Source: Pleurobrachia bachei (Eukaryota > Ctenophora > Tentaculata > Cydippida > Pleurobrachiidae). Taken from it: a DNA stretch of 33,974 bases. The notes under the pieces were generated by a model that had not been told where the DNA came from, ran no database searches, and worked only from the letters and a program-made list of their open reading frames with translations. The stretch spans positions 1 through 33,974 of the forward strand of contig AVPN01000694.1 in the NCBI GenBank assembly GCA_000695325.1, read 5' to 3'. Shown here piece after piece: positions 1-9,545 of this stretch (position 1 is the first letter of the stretch; every line of letters begins with the position of its first letter). The position numbers and the translations under genes are program-made.

Positions 1-538
1 TAACACCTGGTGTACTAAGCACAGCCGTGTTTATCTAGGAAAAGGCTGGGGAAAATATTTGATAAGAGCTCCATCAAATGAACTTCTCTCTCTACTTTCT
101 AGCTCCTCCATATTGGAAACGTTTCCCCTTCTCCCGACTAGAACAGCCCACGGGGCAACCCACCAATTCGATTAGGGGGCCGATTAAAATTAGTGCACAG
201 CTGGTATTTCATAGCAAGAGAGAAGAAATGATATATTCTCGGTACTTGAGTTACCCCACCACCATGCACCTGTCACACCACGATACTCTACATGACACTT
301 TCAAATCGAAATGATATGTGACATGACACTTTAAATTTCTCTTCTTGTCACATCTTCTATCTCACCGTATGATTGGCAGTTAAGAAATCGCTAAATTAAC
401 TTGATAAAATCAAGGTGACAGTAATTGCTCGTGAAGGAGTTGAGAAATTTATACCACACACTTATAACCACGCCACACTCCCCCTAACTACCCCGTTACC
501 ACAACAACCCTATTCTTACCCTATTCCCCCTCTCTCAG
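1..538. other. Intron or upstream part of the plexin gene; no exon recognised
   Basis: This stretch lies upstream of the first plexin exon I can define, which starts after a pyrimidine-rich acceptor ending at 538. It should therefore be intron, with exons for the sema domain and first PSI domain further left, outside the window. A pyrimidine tract followed by CTAG near 84-102 could be another acceptor, but the reading frames after it show no plexin-like sequence. I see no repeat or RNA gene here. Confidence 0.5.
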
Positions 539-3500
539 GTGCTCATCTTGTACAGCGGCTGGAGTTGGGTGTGGATGGTGCGCCTACGCTAACGCCTGTG
601 ACAGCATCTGCAACAAACTATCCTCTCCCGAACAATGCCCTGCTATATCCTACACCATGACTCATATTCCTGCAGAGTTTCCACATAGGCTGGAGGTTAA
701 CGCTGTCAACCTACCTCCACCCCTATCGGTGAGTTGTAGCATTTGCATCGGGAAGACAGTACTAAAAGACACAGTTTATACAAACAGTTCTAAGAGAACC
801 ATTGCAATTCGTCAGAGCTTTCAGTATCTGATAATATTAGAGTTGGAAAGCTATTTTGTGTGTTATAGAAAATGTAACACTCTTTCTATCTCCAGGATGA
901 TACTAGGTACGAGTGTTTGATGGAGGTGGGAGGGGAGAACATTGCTCTACCTGCAACATGGGTATCAGAACAGAACCTCATCTGTGCAACTAACCATACC
1001 TTCCGATCAAACAAAGACATTGGTGAACTGACTGTGCCCGTGAAGGTATATCATATATCTCTAGTTCTGAATCAATAAGTTGCTCATTCTGGTTTTATCA
1101 CAGCGGTGCTCTGTTAGGAAAACTTAACTTAACTAACCCGGGTATCTCCAGGTGACTTTTAAAGGTAAAGAAGTAGAACCGAGGACTCGAATCCCGGAGA
1201 TCGACATTTACCGGTGTGACATACTAGGACGGGATTGCAGCTCCTGCCGAGCCAATGATGGGTGAGTGAACATTTGAAATCTCATTTCGTGTTATTCCTT
1301 CATCAAATAAACCAATCAACCCCCCGTTGCTCCTTCATAAAACTATTTAACCCCTCTACAGAGTCCGGAAGTGTGGTTGGTGTGGTAGCAGGGGTGTGTG
1401 TTTGCTGCAGTATGGTGGATATGAGGTGTGTGATGATTCGTACAGCTCTGTGTGCGAGGGACTCTCCATTGAATCGGTAAATATTCAGAATTTAACTCCT
1501 TATTAGTGACTCCTCAAAAGTAACTTCTTGAAACTAGACTGTGAATTCTAATGTCTTTTCTCCCCTTATAGTTTGAGCCCCGGTATGGACCCCTGGCCGG
1601 TGGAACTGCTGTTACAATCCGTGGTACCAACCTGGGAAGCAGATCAACAGACATCACAAGCATCAAAATAGCCGGGATAGACTGCAAGGTTCAGTCTGCC
1701 GGATTTGAGGTATCTCGTACCGTGGTCTGTGTCACTGGGGCCACAACTGATGCCCAACATGGATACGTAGAGGTCACCACCAACGGAGATCAGTACGAGT
1801 TTCCAACATACCTCTTTTACTACAAGGTAACGACTTACTCATTCATAAAACATGTTACTCCTTCATAAAACATTTCAATAGTACAATAACTCAAACCCCC
1901 TCCCCTTGCAGCCATACCAAGTGAGCGCAGTTGAACCCCGATGTGGAATTCAGGCGGGTGGCAGCGAAGTGACAATCCGTGGCTCCAATCTCCATATTGG
2001 TGGGCGGATGAAAGTTGTGGTCAGTGGGACACTCTGTAAACTATCAACTGTACCTACTAGATCTACCGCCACCTGTACAACCCTGGCTGGAGTGGTGGGT
2101 AGAACATCTATACAGATCAATATTGACGGGGACCGGGTTACATCTCCTGGAGAATTTGAAGTGGTCAACAACCCGACACCCCTAGGAACTAGTCTCAACG
2201 CATCCATAGCTTCAGGAGGGGTAGCAGTGAACGTTAAATTCGGCTCCAAATCCCGGTTGGAGTGCGTCCAGAAAACAGAGCTCATCCTGGAAACAAGAGA
2301 GAGAAATATCGGGATTGGATCGTGTTCCAAAACCTCGAAACGTGGCCTGACCTGCTTCACACCCAGATTACCCGGGTACCTAGGTGGAAGTGAACCTGTG
2401 ACCGCCGTACTAAAGACAGATAACCACAATGTTAGACTGGGTAACTTCACAGTTCACCCTGACCCTACTGTGTTGAAACTCAATGTCACCAATATCGACC
2501 AGGAGTATCTGCAGTGGCCTGTTAATGGTGGCAGGGAGCTGGTTATCAATGGAGACAACCTGGGCAGAGTGCCAGGGATAACAGTAGAGGTCGGGGGTAT
2601 GGAGGTGCCTGTAAAGGTGACCATGGACCATCTCGTACTGACACCACCCACACTGAAGGAGTTGTTAGATCACCGGGACGCCATGAAGAGGAATACCCGC
2701 CGTGCTCCTGAACTGGAAGAGGTTGAAGAGAATGAAGAGAGTCAGGGGGATCAGGTTGAAAAGAGGAAACAGATCAAGAATGTGAGGAAGGAGAACCTAG
2801 CGGAGGTGGTGGTGAAGTTAGGTAACTGGAAGTTCTCTCCCGGGAAACTCTATTACGACAGCCAGGTTGGCCCTAGCGACGGAGTTCCCTATGTTGCTAT
2901 AGTGATACCGATTGTTGGATTCATTGTCCTGGTGTTTGTGCTTTCCTACGTGGGTATGAAGTACCACAGATCCCAGAGAACACACCAGAAGTCCCTGAAG
3001 GAGCTACGTCATCATATGGAGAAGCTGGAAATGAGGGTGGCGGAGGAATGTAAGGATGCCTTTACCGCTCTACAGACCCACCTGATTGAGATAGGAGGGG
3101 ATGTTGCTGATATACCCTTCAGACCGTTCAATGAGTTCATGTCTAATGTGTTGTTCCCTGGTAATGAAGCTGAAACACGGGACCTCCTAGCTCGACTAAA
3201 CACTCCCAGTTCCAAACTGGTGGAAACTCCACAGCTGAATCGGTTTAAACGGTTGCTACGCGACCGAGAGTTTCTGTTGAGGTTCGTGGAAACGGTGGAG
3301 GCTGACCCAGCATTTGATGTCAGTATGAAGTGCAAGATGGCGAGTTTACTGGTGATTGCAATCAGTGATGACATGTACTATCTAACTGAGGTAAGAATCA
3401 TCCTCCCTTCATTCTCTATTTCCCCCTGATTTCAGTCATACCTACTACAATAATCGACCCTCTAAACACCCCTCTAAACACCCTGGCCCTTCCAGGTTCT

Positions 3501-5797
3501 GTTTATTCTTATGGAGCGGCTTATCGAGAAATTTCTGGCAAAGAAGAACCACCCTCAGCTACTCCTGAGAAGGACAGAGAGCGTGGCTGATAAACTCCTA
3601 ACTCACTGGTTAAACTACTGCTGTTACGACTACCTCAAACGTACGTTTCATTGCCCATATGATCATTGATCAAGTATTCCGGTTTTTATTTGGTTGTATC
3701 CAAGTTGAGAACATACATGTACCTCTCAACATCCCCCCTCCATTTAGTTAATGAAACTCACCCCCTCCCCCCCCCCTCAACGCTGGCAAGTCCATCTTCA
3801 CCCTATTTTCTGCTATCAAGCAGCAGCTGGACCTGGGACCCCAGGATGAGATCACGTTTGAAGCTAAATCCTCCCTCAACAACGAGAAGATGCTAAGGGA
3901 AACTATCGATTTCAAGGTCTACCAAGGGACGGTCAGGGACCTCAACATGCGAGAACACCCTGTCACACTGCTGTCTTGTGACAGTATCAGACAGACCAAG
4001 AGGAAGTGTATTGAGTCGATCTACCGGAACAAACCGGCATCCCAACTTCCTGTTATCGAGAGTTTTGATCTGATGTACGTGGGAGCTGCTAATAAGAGTG
4101 TCGTGCTACGTGAGGACAGGCATCCGGTGAGTAACCAGGCATTATAGTTACCATGGTAATCAATTGGATTTTAGTTACCATGGTAACCATTTGGTATCTG
4201 AGTTACCATGAAGTACCACTGAGAGTAACACCTATTCCACCAAATCTAACCCTCCCTCCCTCCCCACAGGTTATTGAAGGCTGGAGGAAGTTATCCACAC
4301 TAGAGGATTTCGCTATTGAGAATCTGACGCCAGTATTCATAATGGTACCGCTCAGTATGGATAGTGAAAATAGCTCTGTATCTGTGTCACCCCAATCAGA
4401 GAGGAAGAAGAGCTTCTTAACGACACGCAGATACAGGTAAATATGAGTTGTGAAGAGTCTCATGATAGGGGCACTGCCGTTCTCTATGTTCTGTCCACAC
4501 CTAGCATTCTTTGTTTATAGAATCCTCCACAACCCTGTATCCAAGTGCCACCCTGTATCCTCATTTCTAGACCCCTCTTTACAATCATGTATCCTCCTCT
4601 AACCCTTTTCCCACCCGCCAGGAGTAAAGGTAACCTGATCAGTAGTGGAACTAGTACGGGTGACTCGGAGAAACAGGAAGAGCGACATCAGGTGTACCAT
4701 CTAGTTAGACATACTCATGGTGTCTGCGAAACTGATGAGTTGTTGGGTCTCAGCACCAAGATGATGTCAGAGGTACGTACAGTTGAAAAACTGAACTGAT
4801 GAACAGATGAACAAACACACGTAGTTAGGGGCGAGAATTGTGGAACTGTTGGTTACCATGGTTATGGCGATTCCACCAGCCTCTATCTAACGTTTTTCCA
4901 TTCCAATCAGGTATTTTTGACGAGGATCCTATCGACTAAAGGAACTCTACAGCCCTATGTGGACGACCTATTCAACACAGTGTTCATGTCACGAGAAAGG
5001 GTACCTCTCTGTATCAAGTACCTGTTCGACTTCTTGGAACGACAGGCCCAGCGACACAATTGCAGTTCAAATCAGGTATGTGCTACTGCTCCTTCATAAA
5101 ACCAATCATCCAGTTACTACTCCTTCATAAAGCCAGCAACCCCTGATTACACATATCCCCCTCCTTTCAGGCGTATATCCACACGTGGAAGAACAACTCG
5201 TTATCACTGCGGTTCTGGATGAACATCCTCAAGAATCCACATTTCCTACTGGATATCCGCCAAACTCCCACAATGGATTCATCTCTCAACATTATCTGCG
5301 GGGTGTTCATGGATAGCTGTAGTACTAGTGATAAGGGGCTCACTAAAGATTCTCCTATTAACAAGCTGCTGTACGCTAAGGAGATACCCAAATATAAGAA
5401 GAAGGTTCAGCACCACTACGAACAGGTCAGTTGAACAAAACCCAGACATTAGCTCATGAGAAACAGTTGGTTAGACATTACCTCGTGAGAATAAGAAATG
5501 GTAGGGGTTATCCCAATACTGAACATGTTAAATGAAATTTAAAAGAGACCGATAGACTGACCCACATGTTTCCAGGTTTCATCTCTACCTCGATGTGCTG
5601 CCTCTGAATTCCTCACAGACCTCCCCACCACAACCGGACTGAGCCCCGCTGTGGCCTCGGAGGAGCTCCTAAAAATCGCTAAACAGTACCAAAAACAACT
5701 CCACACTATGTTTGTGAACACTAACTCACCCTCGTTAAATCTCAAGTTTACCTCTGTCATTGATCCAAACTTGCTGACGACACATCACATGGTGTAA
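539..5797 (+). CDS. Plexin, semaphorin receptor (3' thirteen exons; 5' part off the window)
   Basis: Plexins are single-pass receptors for semaphorins; their cytoplasmic RasGAP-fold domain acts on Rap-type GTPases and steers cytoskeleton and adhesion. Exons with GT-AG borders and agreeing phases: 539-728, 896-1045, 1152-1261, 1362-1476, 1572-1826, 1912-3390, 3496-3640, 3748-4126, 4270-4436, 4622-4772, 4911-5075, 5171-5425, 5576-5797, about 1,260 residues. Order: PSI-2 (CSSC, GCGWC), linker, PSI-3 ([15 protein letters not shown]), four IPT-like repeats starting [18 protein letters not shown], a membrane segment ([17 protein letters not shown]), a charged juxtamembrane helix, then the GAP domain. 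The GAP blocks [56 protein letters not shown] and [13 protein letters not shown] match plexins closely and include the double-arginine segment. The protein ends TTHHMV. Sema and PSI-1 are off the window. One exon (3748-4126) needs an extra base in a C10 run to keep frame. The insertion between the GAP halves (3890-4760) fits the Rho-GTPase-binding domain. Confidence 0.95.
1912..3390 (+). other. Large plexin exon: IPT repeats, membrane span and start of GAP domain
   Basis: This 1,479-base exon is phase 0 at both ends (493 codons), much larger than its neighbours, which run 110 to 379 bases. It encodes the second IPT repeat to the end of the ectodomain, the transmembrane helix (about 2884-2950), a basic stop-transfer segment (MKYHRSQR), a heptad-like charged helix and the first part of the GAP domain ([17 protein letters not shown]). 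The last IPT repeat is interrupted by a charged insert (about 2668-2800) holding KRNTRR and EKRKQ. The fusion of several domains into one exon suggests intron loss in this part of the gene. Confidence 0.85.
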
Positions 5798-6500
5798 TAC
5801 AGCCCCCTTTTACTTTTGTTTATATATTTACTGTTTGATATTTGTAAAGAACTAATCGAGCTGTCAGGAGTTATTGAAACATGAACATTGAATCTGCAAA
5901 GAGAGTGATATTTTTCCAATAGCCCGGGTTATCTTTTTTTCATTGACGAGAGAGTGCAAGGGTGAATTACTATTCGTTTACGGCCCACGAACAATCTGGT
6001 TTATTATTAGGATATCAAATAATGAAAACAATATGCTTTTTTTAATTTTACGTTTTTGTTAATGGCAGACCGTGTGTTACAGGAACTGTTTGTTTGTGTT
6101 CAGAAGTGCTGGTGTGAGAGTGCGTAGCTTTAGAACATTCCCCCGCCGCCTTGAGGGCTATATTTTCTATTTGTTAAAAACCTGGAGTTTATGGAAAAGA
6201 AGAGTTAGATAAAAATCGCCGGTCGCTAGGTGTGTTATTGTTTCTTAGTGTGACTTTTTCTGTTTGTAACAGTGTGATTTGTGTGTGAGTGTGGTGTTTA
6301 GCGGCTTATAAACCCGTAAATTGACAGGGATACATTAGCTATTTTACGGATCGATAAAACTGGCGTTAGCACTTGTGTGAAAACAACCAAAAATATTAAA
6401 CTTTTCGTGATATTCCATTTAAAACGTCATATTTTAAATCTGGTGTGACGTAAAAATTGGCTTCTCTGTAAAATTATGTTTTTAAATGTTGAATAATAAA
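5798..6500 (+). other. Plexin 3' UTR with polyadenylation signal
   Basis: AT-rich sequence directly after the plexin stop with no long reading frame on either strand. A canonical AATAAA lies at 6495-6500 inside an AT-rich stretch and is the best candidate signal for the plexin transcript, giving a 3' UTR of about 700 bases. The UTR end is inferred from the signal alone. Confidence 0.5.
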
Positions 6501-7172
6501 TTATTTATAAGCCGAGTTTCTTACCCCCTAAAGTAAAATAACTGAGTTTTATTTGTTAAACTGAAGATCTTTAATGATCAATTACACGAGATGTTTCGAT
6601 GGTGCCACTGCCCAACAATGACGTCAAACGTCAGTTTGGATTAACTTAACGCGCGTTATTTATTTGCGCGTATTAAGACGCGCGCATCTAATTCAGAAAT
6701 TGTCATTTTATAAAGTAGTGCAAAATTTCGCAGATTTCAAAATCAAAAATTTTCAGACTTTTCAAAATTTGCCCGAGCCCGTAAATGCTGGATTCGTGGT
6801 TGACATGCGCTGCAGATCCCTAGCGCGCGCGTTTTCAACTCCTCCTTTGTCAGAAGGGCGTGTAGCATACGTCAAGATTCGTGGCCACTGGGGGGGGTGT
6901 ATACAATTTGAACCACGATTCTTACTGAAATATAGCGCATTTCGTAAACGTTTGAGAAAAGAAACTGAAAGCCGCAGTGAGCACCGTGCAGCGGGTCTAC
7001 CGTTCATCTGATTGTTTTTTAGTGTTATAACAACTCTTAAAAATGAGTCTCTGCCGTTTACATAACCATTGCCAAACCAATTTTATCTCCGGGCAACAAG
7101 TTCTCCATTCCAAAAAGTCGCTTGAAATTTAATTTCTCTCACTGTTTATTTATTTAGCATTTTAGTGACCTA
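6501..7172. promoter_or_regulatory. Intergenic region with a CRE, probable exchanger upstream region
   Basis: Between the plexin polyadenylation signal and the exchanger gene. It holds a perfect palindromic cAMP-response element TGACGTCA at 6619-6626, followed two bases later by ACGTCA, and a CpG-rich patch (about 6650-6840, GCGCGCG runs) unlike the AT-rich sequence either side. A 115-codon open frame here (6664-7011) starts only at TTG and looks like a by-product of the GC-rich patch. Position and composition fit a promoter or 5' UTR for the exchanger; no TATA box is evident. Confidence 0.35.
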
Positions 7173-7335
7173 ATGGCACTACAGTACATTGTTTTTTTAG
7201 AACATCGTAGTGTTGGCAACGGCAATGATATATCTGAAAGGATCTCACTGCTTGTTATTTTCATAATGATAATGGCTATGCATGGAAATTGTAGCTCTGC
7301 AGTCTGCTTGCTGTACACTTTTATTCGCCTACTAT
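7173..7335 (+). CDS. Candidate N-terminal exon of the exchanger
   Basis: An ATG at 7173 opens a frame that reaches a possible donor (TAT|gtaatt) at 7335 in phase 1, matching the phase of the exchanger exon beginning at 7389. The implied intron is 53 bases and has a good branch-like TAACTAAT about 25 bases before TTTTAG. The peptide has a hydrophobic stretch (ISLLVIFIMIMAMH) that could act as a signal or targeting segment, as NCLX proteins have an N-terminal leader. Against it, 53 bases is shorter than the other introns seen here, and an ATG at 7394 would also serve as start. Confidence 0.35.
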
Positions 7336-7393
7336 GTAATTATTACTCAAGTTCTTCTAATAACTAATGACTACATTCTATGTTTTAGGCTCC

Positions 7394-9253
7394 ATGGTTA
7401 ACTGTGGGCATTTCCGTGACCTCCCCGCCGCCAACAAATGCGAATTCATCCAAACAACAGACTCTTGTTCCGATAACGATGCCCTCATCCACTACCTCCA
7501 GTTCCCCTTTTGTACATTGCCCTCAGTAATACCTCTAGCCGATATAATTCTCTTCCTTTGGACCGCCTACCTGTTTGTATGCCTGGCCATCACAGCCGAA
7601 GAGTTCTTCTGTCCAGCCCTCACGGTCATCTCAAAAATGCTGCGTCTCTCCCAGAACGTTGCTGGCGTGACATTCCTAGCTCTGGGTAACGGAGCACCCG
7701 ATATATTTAGTAGCATTGTGGCACTGGGAGCGGGGCAACTCAGTACCAACTTCCTTGCACTGGGTGCCATGTTTGGTGCTGGGTTGTTTGTTAATACCAT
7801 GGTGATTGGAGCTGTCACCATATCCCAAGATGGGTTCAATATAGCCAGGAGGCCCTTCTTCCGGGATTGTATCTTCTACCTGGGGGCTATCTACTGGACC
7901 TGGTATAACTGTTACCACAAACAACTAAACTTAGCTACAGCCATTGGATACATCGTCCTGTACGGAGTCTACGTTGCCTTGGTAATAGTGGGCAGGTTTG
8001 TATTCCAGCGGTTCATCAAGACACGTGGAGGGAGTACTTTAGTGAATCCGGTAACCGTGGATACCGATTATGCAGAAGATGTGGCATACCGGGATCTGGG
8101 TGTAGCTGATGATCGAGAGAGTATTCCCATTATTGATAATGATGTAGAGGACAACATCCAGGATGATGATCTCTATGAAAATGAGGACAGTTGGACTGAG
8201 GTCCCGGGGATCAAATCACATGCCATTGCCCGGGCTCTTGCTGTAGCACAAAGTTTCCCATATCTCGCGGACGGGACAAGAGAGAGAACAGGGTCCAGGA
8301 TTAGCACCGCAGAGACACCCCTGTTGAGACCGGATGTTAGCCTGGGAGTTCTTCAACGGACTAACTCGTCCTACGAATACCCTTCATACAGTAGAGGGGC
8401 AGCACAGCAGGTTATACTAAACTTTATAGCAGCGATAAATCCCCTTCACTTGAAGGATTGGGATGATGAATTCACCCTGAAGGATAAAATATTTGACGTA
8501 GTCTCAGTTCCAGCGAACCTAGTCTTCACCCTAACCATCCCGGTGGTCGACCTCACCCAACCTCTATACGGCTGGAACAAGCTCCTAAACGCCCTCCATT
8601 TCACCATCTGTCCCCTCGCAGCAGTGTTTCTCCTGGGGTTCACTAACAAGACCGTCCTCTCCGTCCCTGTTCCCCTGGTTGTCGCTGTGATTGGGGTCCT
8701 GATCACCGCTATCATTCTACTGACGTCATCTCAAGGAGAGAACCCCTGCTACTACAAACCAGTGTTCACCCTACTAGGTTTCTTGATGAGCATCATGTGG
8801 ATTTACACTGTCGCCAGTGAGATTGTAGCTCTTCTCTCTACATTCGGGCATATATTTGCAATCAGCAGTGCCATCCTCGGTCTCACTGTCCTCTCCTGGG
8901 CTAACAGTGTGGGGGATCTCGTATCAGATGTGGCCATGGCTAAACAGGGTTACCCTCAAATGGCGGTATCAGCATGTATCGGTGGGCCCTGTCTCAACAT
9001 GTTACTCGGTATAGGTCTAGCCTCCACTCTCTCTATTATCAAAAACGGCAAGAATTTGGAGTTGAAACTGGGGGACAGTCTCATTATTTCCTCAGGGTTC
9101 CTCATGCTTACGATATGTTCCCACTTGGTGGCGGTACCACTCATGAGGTTCAATGTTAGGCGATGGTACGGGTTCTACTTGTTCGGACTCTATCTCATGT
9201 TTCTAGTGGTGGCTATCCTCAATATCACTGGTGTTCTTACTATCCATAGCTAG
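7394..9253 (+). CDS. SLC8B1: Cation/Ca2+ exchanger, NCLX type (mitochondrial Na+/Li+/Ca2+ exchanger family)
   Basis: This family (NCLX, also called NCKX6; cation/Ca2+ exchanger branch) moves Ca2+ out of mitochondria in exchange for Na+ or Li+. From the ATG at 7394 the product is 619 residues in one exon, near the size of animal NCLX. Both alpha repeats are present: alpha-1 at about residues 88-107 (NVAGVTFLALGNGAPDIFSS) and alpha-2 at about 490-540 (LSWANSVGDLVSDVAMAKQG, then YPQMAVSACIGGPCLNMLLG). The alpha-2 motif reads ANS-VGD where GNS-x-GD is usual. A Cys-containing leader (CGHFRDLP, CEFIQTTDSC, FPFC) typical of NCLX precedes the first membrane helix. A long acidic loop (about 220-360) separates the two membrane halves. 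The frame stays open upstream to 7367, but a TTTTAG acceptor at 7383-7388 suggests an extra 5' exon. An ATTAAA lies at 9282-9287. The next gene converges from the other strand, with 292 bases between the two stops. Confidence 0.93.
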   Translation: MVNCGHFRDLPAANKCEFIQTTDSCSDNDALIHYLQFPFCTLPSVIPLADIILFLWTAYLFVCLAITAEEFFCPALTVISKMLRLSQNVAGVTFLALGNGAPDIFSSIVALGAGQLSTNFLALGAMFGAGLFVNTMVIGAVTISQDGFNIARRPFFRDCIFYLGAIYWTWYNCYHKQLNLATAIGYIVLYGVYVALVIVGRFVFQRFIKTRGGSTLVNPVTVDTDYAEDVAYRDLGVADDRESIPIIDNDVEDNIQDDDLYENEDSWTEVPGIKSHAIARALAVAQSFPYLADGTRERTGSRISTAETPLLRPDVSLGVLQRTNSSYEYPSYSRGAAQQVILNFIAAINPLHLKDWDDEFTLKDKIFDVVSVPANLVFTLTIPVVDLTQPLYGWNKLLNALHFTICPLAAVFLLGFTNKTVLSVPVPLVVAVIGVLITAIILLTSSQGENPCYYKPVFTLLGFLMSIMWIYTVASEIVALLSTFGHIFAISSAILGLTVLSWANSVGDLVSDVAMAKQGYPQMAVSACIGGPCLNMLLGIGLASTLSIIKNGKNLELKLGDSLIISSGFLMLTICSHLVAVPLMRFNVRRWYGFYLFGLYLMFLVVAILNITGVLTIHS

Positions 9254-9336
9254 AGAATGTTAGTGTCGGAGATCAGAGATTATTAAACACTGAAACTGTT
9301 TGTGTTTGTAGTTGGTGATGATTGTCTGTGTGTTAA

Positions 9337-9349
9337 TTTATTGTTTATT
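9337..9349 (-). other. Two polyadenylation signals for the minus-strand gene
   Basis: Two AATAAA hexamers on the minus strand (TTTATT at 9337-9342 and 9344-9349) lie about 200 bases past the stop of the minus-strand gene at 9546. They sit just beyond the exchanger's ATTAAA on the plus strand, so the two converging transcripts probably have closely abutting or overlapping ends. Confidence 0.45.
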
Positions 9350-9545
9350 CTTTTTGATGAAATGATGTAAAGTTTCAATTTGATTTTTTAAGCCCTTCGT
9401 TCAAAAACATCGAGTTTTGCTAAAATATAAAGTTTTTCAAGGCATATCTAAAATCAACGCCTCTGACTTCTTACGAAAAACTTTCTATAACCTTGAAAAA
9501 CTTTTGGTAGATCCGATTCTACATCATATTCAACGAAACACATAT

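Noticed and set aside
1950-3374. Open frames of 166 and 120 codons on the minus strand opposite the large plexin exon
   Set aside because: They are antisense shadows of a strongly conserved coding exon; neither has family features or splice support.
6664-7011. 115-codon plus-strand frame in the CpG-rich patch
   Set aside because: It starts only at TTG, has no recognisable motif, and overlaps an equally long minus-strand frame as expected from GC-rich non-coding DNA.
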